From the NCBI RefSeq assembly GCF_014490785.1, contig NZ_CP051488.1:744001-808000 (forward strand): DNA of 64,000 nt. The letters run 5' to 3'. The position numbers were made by a program, and so were the translations under genes. Positions 61,153-64,000 of this stretch are shown here, in pieces. The notes under the pieces are model-generated. The model saw only the letters and a list, made by a program, of their open reading frames with translations. It was not told the origin of the DNA and made no database searches. Source of the DNA: Kosakonia sp. SMBL-WEM22. GTDB lineage: Bacteria > Pseudomonadota > Gammaproteobacteria > Enterobacterales > Enterobacteriaceae. Position 1 is the first letter of the stretch; each line of letters starts with the position of its first letter.

Positions 61153-61451
61153 TAACGACCCTCTTGTCGATGCCGGGGGAGGTAACCTACGACGGCGCGT
61201 TTACAACGGACTTATCCCTTCGCAGGCAATTAATCAGGGAGTTTATCATACAATGCCACCTGCATTGTCTGCGGTTGCGCTGACAGGGCGTCGTGTTATC
61301 ATCTTGCCAGACCGGTTACATCCCCCTAACAAGTATACTCGTCATACTTCTCGTTCAGGTGCGCTGGCAGCCTTTGCGCCCGACAAGCCATAAAGGCGTC
61401 ATCGGTCTCGACGTGATTTATTCAGGGTATCGTTTAAAGAGAAATATTATC

Positions 61452-62405
61452 ATGACGGATAAATTGACCTCCCTGCGTCAGTACACAACAGTCGTGGCTG
61501 ATACCGGAGATATCGCGGCAATGAAGCTCTACCAGCCGCAGGATGCAACAACCAACCCTTCTCTGATCCTTGGGGCAGCCCAAATCCCGGAATACCGTAA
61601 ACTGATTGACGAAGCTGTAACCTGGGCGCGCAGCCAGAGCAGCGATCGTGCGCAGCAAGTGGTTGATGCGACCGACCGCCTGGCCGTTAACATCGGTCTC
61701 GAAATCCTCAAACTGATCCCAGGCCGTATCTCTACTGAAGTTGACGCGCGCCTTTCTTACGACACCGAAGGCTCCATCGCCAAAGCTAAACGCCTGATCA
61801 AAATGTATAACGATGCGGGCATCAGCAACGATCGTATCCTGATCAAGCTGGCCTCCACTTGGCAGGGCATTCGCGCAGCAGAACAGCTGGAAAAAGAGGG
61901 CATCAACTGTAACCTGACGCTGCTCTTCTCCTTCGCCCAGGCGCGTGCCTGTGCCGAAGCAGGTGTCTACCTGATCTCCCCGTTTGTGGGCCGTATTCTC
62001 GACTGGTACAAAGCCAACACCGATAAGAAAGAGTACGCACCGGCAGAAGATCCGGGTGTGGTTTCGGTGAGCGAAATCTACCAGTACTACAAAGAGCACG
62101 GCTATGAAACCGTGGTAATGGGCGCAAGCTTCCGTAACACCGGCGAAATCATTGAGCTGGCTGGCTGCGACCGTCTGACCATCGCCCCGACGCTGCTGAA
62201 AGAGCTTTCAGAGAGCGAAGGCGCGCTGGAGCGCAAACTGGTTTACACCGGCGAAGTGAAAGCGCGTCCGGAGCGCATCACCGAAGCGGAATTCCTGTGG
62301 CAGCACAACCAGGATCCGATGGCGGTTGATAAACTGGCGGACGGCATCCGCAAGTTTGCCGTTGACCAGGAAAAACTGGAAAAAATGATCGGCGATCTGC
62401 TGTAA
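61452..62405 (+). CDS. talB: Transaldolase B
   Basis: 317 residues from ATG 61452, as in E. coli. Class I aldolase: D17, E96 and Schiff-base K132 (RILIKLASTWQG) are present, with ATTNPSLIL and NLTLLFSFAQA. It transfers dihydroxyacetone between sedoheptulose-7-phosphate and glyceraldehyde-3-phosphate in the pentose phosphate pathway. The 299-bp region before it (61153-61451) is shared with divergent yaaJ and contains no element I could assign. Confidence 0.97.
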   Translation: MTDKLTSLRQYTTVVADTGDIAAMKLYQPQDATTNPSLILGAAQIPEYRKLIDEAVTWARSQSSDRAQQVVDATDRLAVNIGLEILKLIPGRISTEVDARLSYDTEGSIAKAKRLIKMYNDAGISNDRILIKLASTWQGIRAAEQLEKEGINCNLTLLFSFAQARACAEAGVYLISPFVGRILDWYKANTDKKEYAPAEDPGVVSVSEIYQYYKEHGYETVVMGASFRNTGEIIELAGCDRLTIAPTLLKELSESEGALERKLVYTGEVKARPERITEAEFLWQHNQDPMAVDKLADGIRKFAVDQEKLEKMIGDLL

Positions 62406-62412
62406 TCATCAG

Positions 62413-62445
62413 GCGTGGCCGGGCTCCCGGTCACGCTTCTTTTCT
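62413..62445 (+). terminator. Terminator of talB
   Basis: GCGTGGCCGGG / CCCGGTCACGC (one wobble) with a minimal loop is followed by TTCTTTTC, 8 bp beyond the talB stop. Confidence 0.8.
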
Positions 62446-62511
62446 CTACTCTGTTTGCCTCTCTCCTCAGCGTGTATCATTCCGTAAACGTTTTTTTGCA
62501 ACGGAATAATT

Positions 62512-63099
62512 ATGGACACACTACGCATTGGTTTAGTTTCGATTTCCGATCGCGCCTCCAGCGGCGTTTATGAGGACAAAGGCTTACCCGCGCTCGAAGC
62601 GTGGCTGGCATCGGCCTTAACCACCCCATTTCATATCGAAACGCGCCTGATCCCCGACGAGCAGACCATCATTGAGCAGACCCTGTGTGAGCTGGTGGAT
62701 GAGATGAGCTGCCATCTGGTGCTGACCACCGGCGGCACCGGCCCGGCACGACGTGATGTCACGCCCGATGCCACATTGGCCGTTGCCGATCGCGAGATGC
62801 CAGGCTTTGGCGAACAGATGCGCCAGATTAGCCTCAATTTTGTGCCGACGGCCATTCTTTCCCGCCAGGTGGGCGTGATCCGTAAACAGGCGCTGATCCT
62901 CAACCTGCCGGGCCAGCCGAAGTCGATTAAAGAGACCCTGGAAGGGCTGAAAAGCGAGAGCGGTGAAGTAAAAGTAGCGGGGATTTTTGCCAGTGTACCT
63001 TATTGTGTACAGCTTCTTGATGGCCCCTATGTGGAAACGGATCCGCAGGTCGTAGCAGCTTTTCGTCCTAAAAGTGCAAGGCGCGAAACTTTATCCTGA
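62512..63099 (+). CDS. mog: Molybdopterin adenylyltransferase
   Basis: 195 residues, as in E. coli. MogA fold: IGLVSISDRASSGVYEDKG at the start, the MPT-binding LTTGGTGPARRDVTPDAT (about 72-89) and LNLPGQPKSIKETLEGL. It adenylylates molybdopterin before molybdenum insertion by MoeA. Monocistronic between talB and a transporter gene. Confidence 0.96.
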   Translation: MDTLRIGLVSISDRASSGVYEDKGLPALEAWLASALTTPFHIETRLIPDEQTIIEQTLCELVDEMSCHLVLTTGGTGPARRDVTPDATLAVADREMPGFGEQMRQISLNFVPTAILSRQVGVIRKQALILNLPGQPKSIKETLEGLKSESGEVKVAGIFASVPYCVQLLDGPYVETDPQVVAAFRPKSARRETLS

Positions 63100-63222
63100 A
63101 AGCAGCGCTTTTCTGACATATGCGATCCCGGCGGTGGCGTATTGATATTTTTACGGTATAGTCATTTTTAGTTTACATAATTCGTAAAAATATAATCGTT
63201 CACTCTCTATTAACGGTTCGCT

Positions 63223-64000
63223 ATGTCACATTACACACGCCCTCTGAATAAACAGGATTATAAAACCCTCACCCTCGCCGCCCTCGGCGGGGCGCTGGAG
63301 TTTTATGACTTCATCATTTTCGTCTTCTTCGCCGCCGTGGTCGGGGAGCTCTTCTTCCCGGCCGATATTCCCGAGTGGCTGCGCCAGGTGCAGACCTTTG
63401 GTATTTTCGCCGCCGGTTATCTGGCGCGCCCGCTGGGCGGTATTGTGATGGCGCACTTCGGCGATCTGGTCGGGCGCAAGAAGATGTTCACCCTCAGCAT
63501 CCTGCTGATGGCGCTGCCAACGCTGGCGATTGGCCTGCTGCCGACCTATGCCTCGATGGGTATTGTTGCGCCGCTGCTGCTGCTGTTGATGCGCGTGCTG
63601 CAGGGCGCCGCGATTGGTGGCGAGGTACCGGGTGCATGGGTATTTGTTGCTGAACATGTTCCGGCGCGCCGCATCGGTATCGCCTGTGGCACGCTAACGG
63701 CGGGGTTAACAGTTGGCATTTTGCTGGGATCGGTGGTTGCCACGCTGGTCAACACCAGCATGACGCAGCAGGCGATCCACGACGGCGGCTGGCGTGTGCC
63801 CTTCCTGCTGGGCGGCGCATTCGGGCTGGTGGCAATGTATTTACGCCGCTGGCTGCGTGAAACCCCTATTTTCCTTGAGATGCAGCAGCGAAAAGCGCTG
63901 GCGCAGGAGTTGCCGGTAAAAGCGGTGGTGCTGAAGCATAAGAAAGCGGTGGTGGTCTCGATGCTGCTGACCTGGCTGCTCTCAGCCGGTATTGTGGTGG
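63223..64000 (+). CDS. MHS-type major facilitator transporter (partial)
   Basis: 259 codons from ATG 63223, running off the right edge. The N-terminus LGGALEFYDFIIFVFFA and the loop GDLVGRKKMFTLS are the metabolite:H+ symporter (MHS) version of MFS motifs, as in ProP, KgtP and citrate carriers, with RVLQGAAIGGEVPGAWVFV in TM4-5. Six to seven membrane segments are visible. Substrate unknown. In E. coli K-12 satP follows mog; this gene takes that place here. Confidence 0.85.
   Translation, partial: MSHYTRPLNKQDYKTLTLAALGGALEFYDFIIFVFFAAVVGELFFPADIPEWLRQVQTFGIFAAGYLARPLGGIVMAHFGDLVGRKKMFTLSILLMALPTLAIGLLPTYASMGIVAPLLLLLMRVLQGAAIGGEVPGAWVFVAEHVPARRIGIACGTLTAGLTVGILLGSVVATLVNTSMTQQAIHDGGWRVPFLLGGAFGLVAMYLRRWLRETPIFLEMQQRKALAQELPVKAVVLKHKKAVVVSMLLTWLLSAGIVV

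Overview
The window is a chromosomal segment of a gammaproteobacterium of the family Enterobacteriaceae, probably near Enterobacter, Kosakonia or Klebsiella. This rests on many E. coli-type proteins of nearly identical length in E. coli order (btsT-yjiX-yjiA, opgB, dnaT-dnaC, yjjPB, fhuF, leuQPV tRNAs, rsmC, holD-rimI-yjjG-prfC, osmY, deoCABD, serB-radA-nadR, ettA, slt-trpR, rob, creABCD, arcA, thrLABC, yaaA, yaaJ, talB, mog). It also rests on ERIC and REP/BIME repeats. I cannot name the species from sequence alone. The segment spans the end and the beginning of the conventional E. coli map.

Layout. 1-4.7 kb is mixed accessory/core: a partial LysE exporter with an AraC regulator, a VOC protein, an aldehyde dehydrogenase, a REP cluster and yjiA/yjiX. 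4.7-15.1 kb holds the pyruvate transporter BtsT, a Tsr-type chemoreceptor with a sigma-28 promoter, OpgB, the DnaT-DnaC primosome pair, an Ohr/OhrR peroxide module and the YjjPB exporter. 15.1-22.1 kb is the most variable part: an AT-rich leader and yjjQ-bglJ, then genes absent from the E. coli K-12 neighbourhood as I remember it (YbaK-like deacylase, orphan PTS EIIC, diguanylate cyclase), then fhuF, yjjZ and three tRNA-Leu genes. 22.2-30.1 kb runs from rsmC to yjjV, with a tandem ERIC array. 30.1-34.7 kb is the deo nucleoside catabolic operon with its DeoR and CRP sites. 34.8-45.8 kb holds lplA/ytjB, serB-radA-nadR, an extra LuxR-like regulator, ettA, slt, trpR and yjjX. 45.9-53.8 kb holds gpmB, rob, creABCD, arcA, yjjY and lasT. 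53.9-64 kb is the threonine operon with its leader peptide and attenuator, yaaA, yaaJ, talB, mog and a partial MFS transporter.

How genes work together. deoCABD degrades deoxynucleosides to acetaldehyde and glyceraldehyde-3-phosphate. CreBC senses growth conditions and drives creD through a TTCAC-N6-TTCAC tag. ThrL couples thrABC transcription to Thr/Ile charging. OhrR represses ohr and probably itself through similar operators. Radical-prone iron release by FhuF sits under a Fur box.

I found no clear previously undescribed multi-gene system. The most unusual items are a short EIIB-like remnant in front of the orphan EIIC, an extended palindrome at the trpR operator, the tandem 122-bp ERIC array, and a LuxR-like gene whose 3' end overlaps nadR on the opposite strand. 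No database search was possible: family calls come from motifs and remembered homologues.
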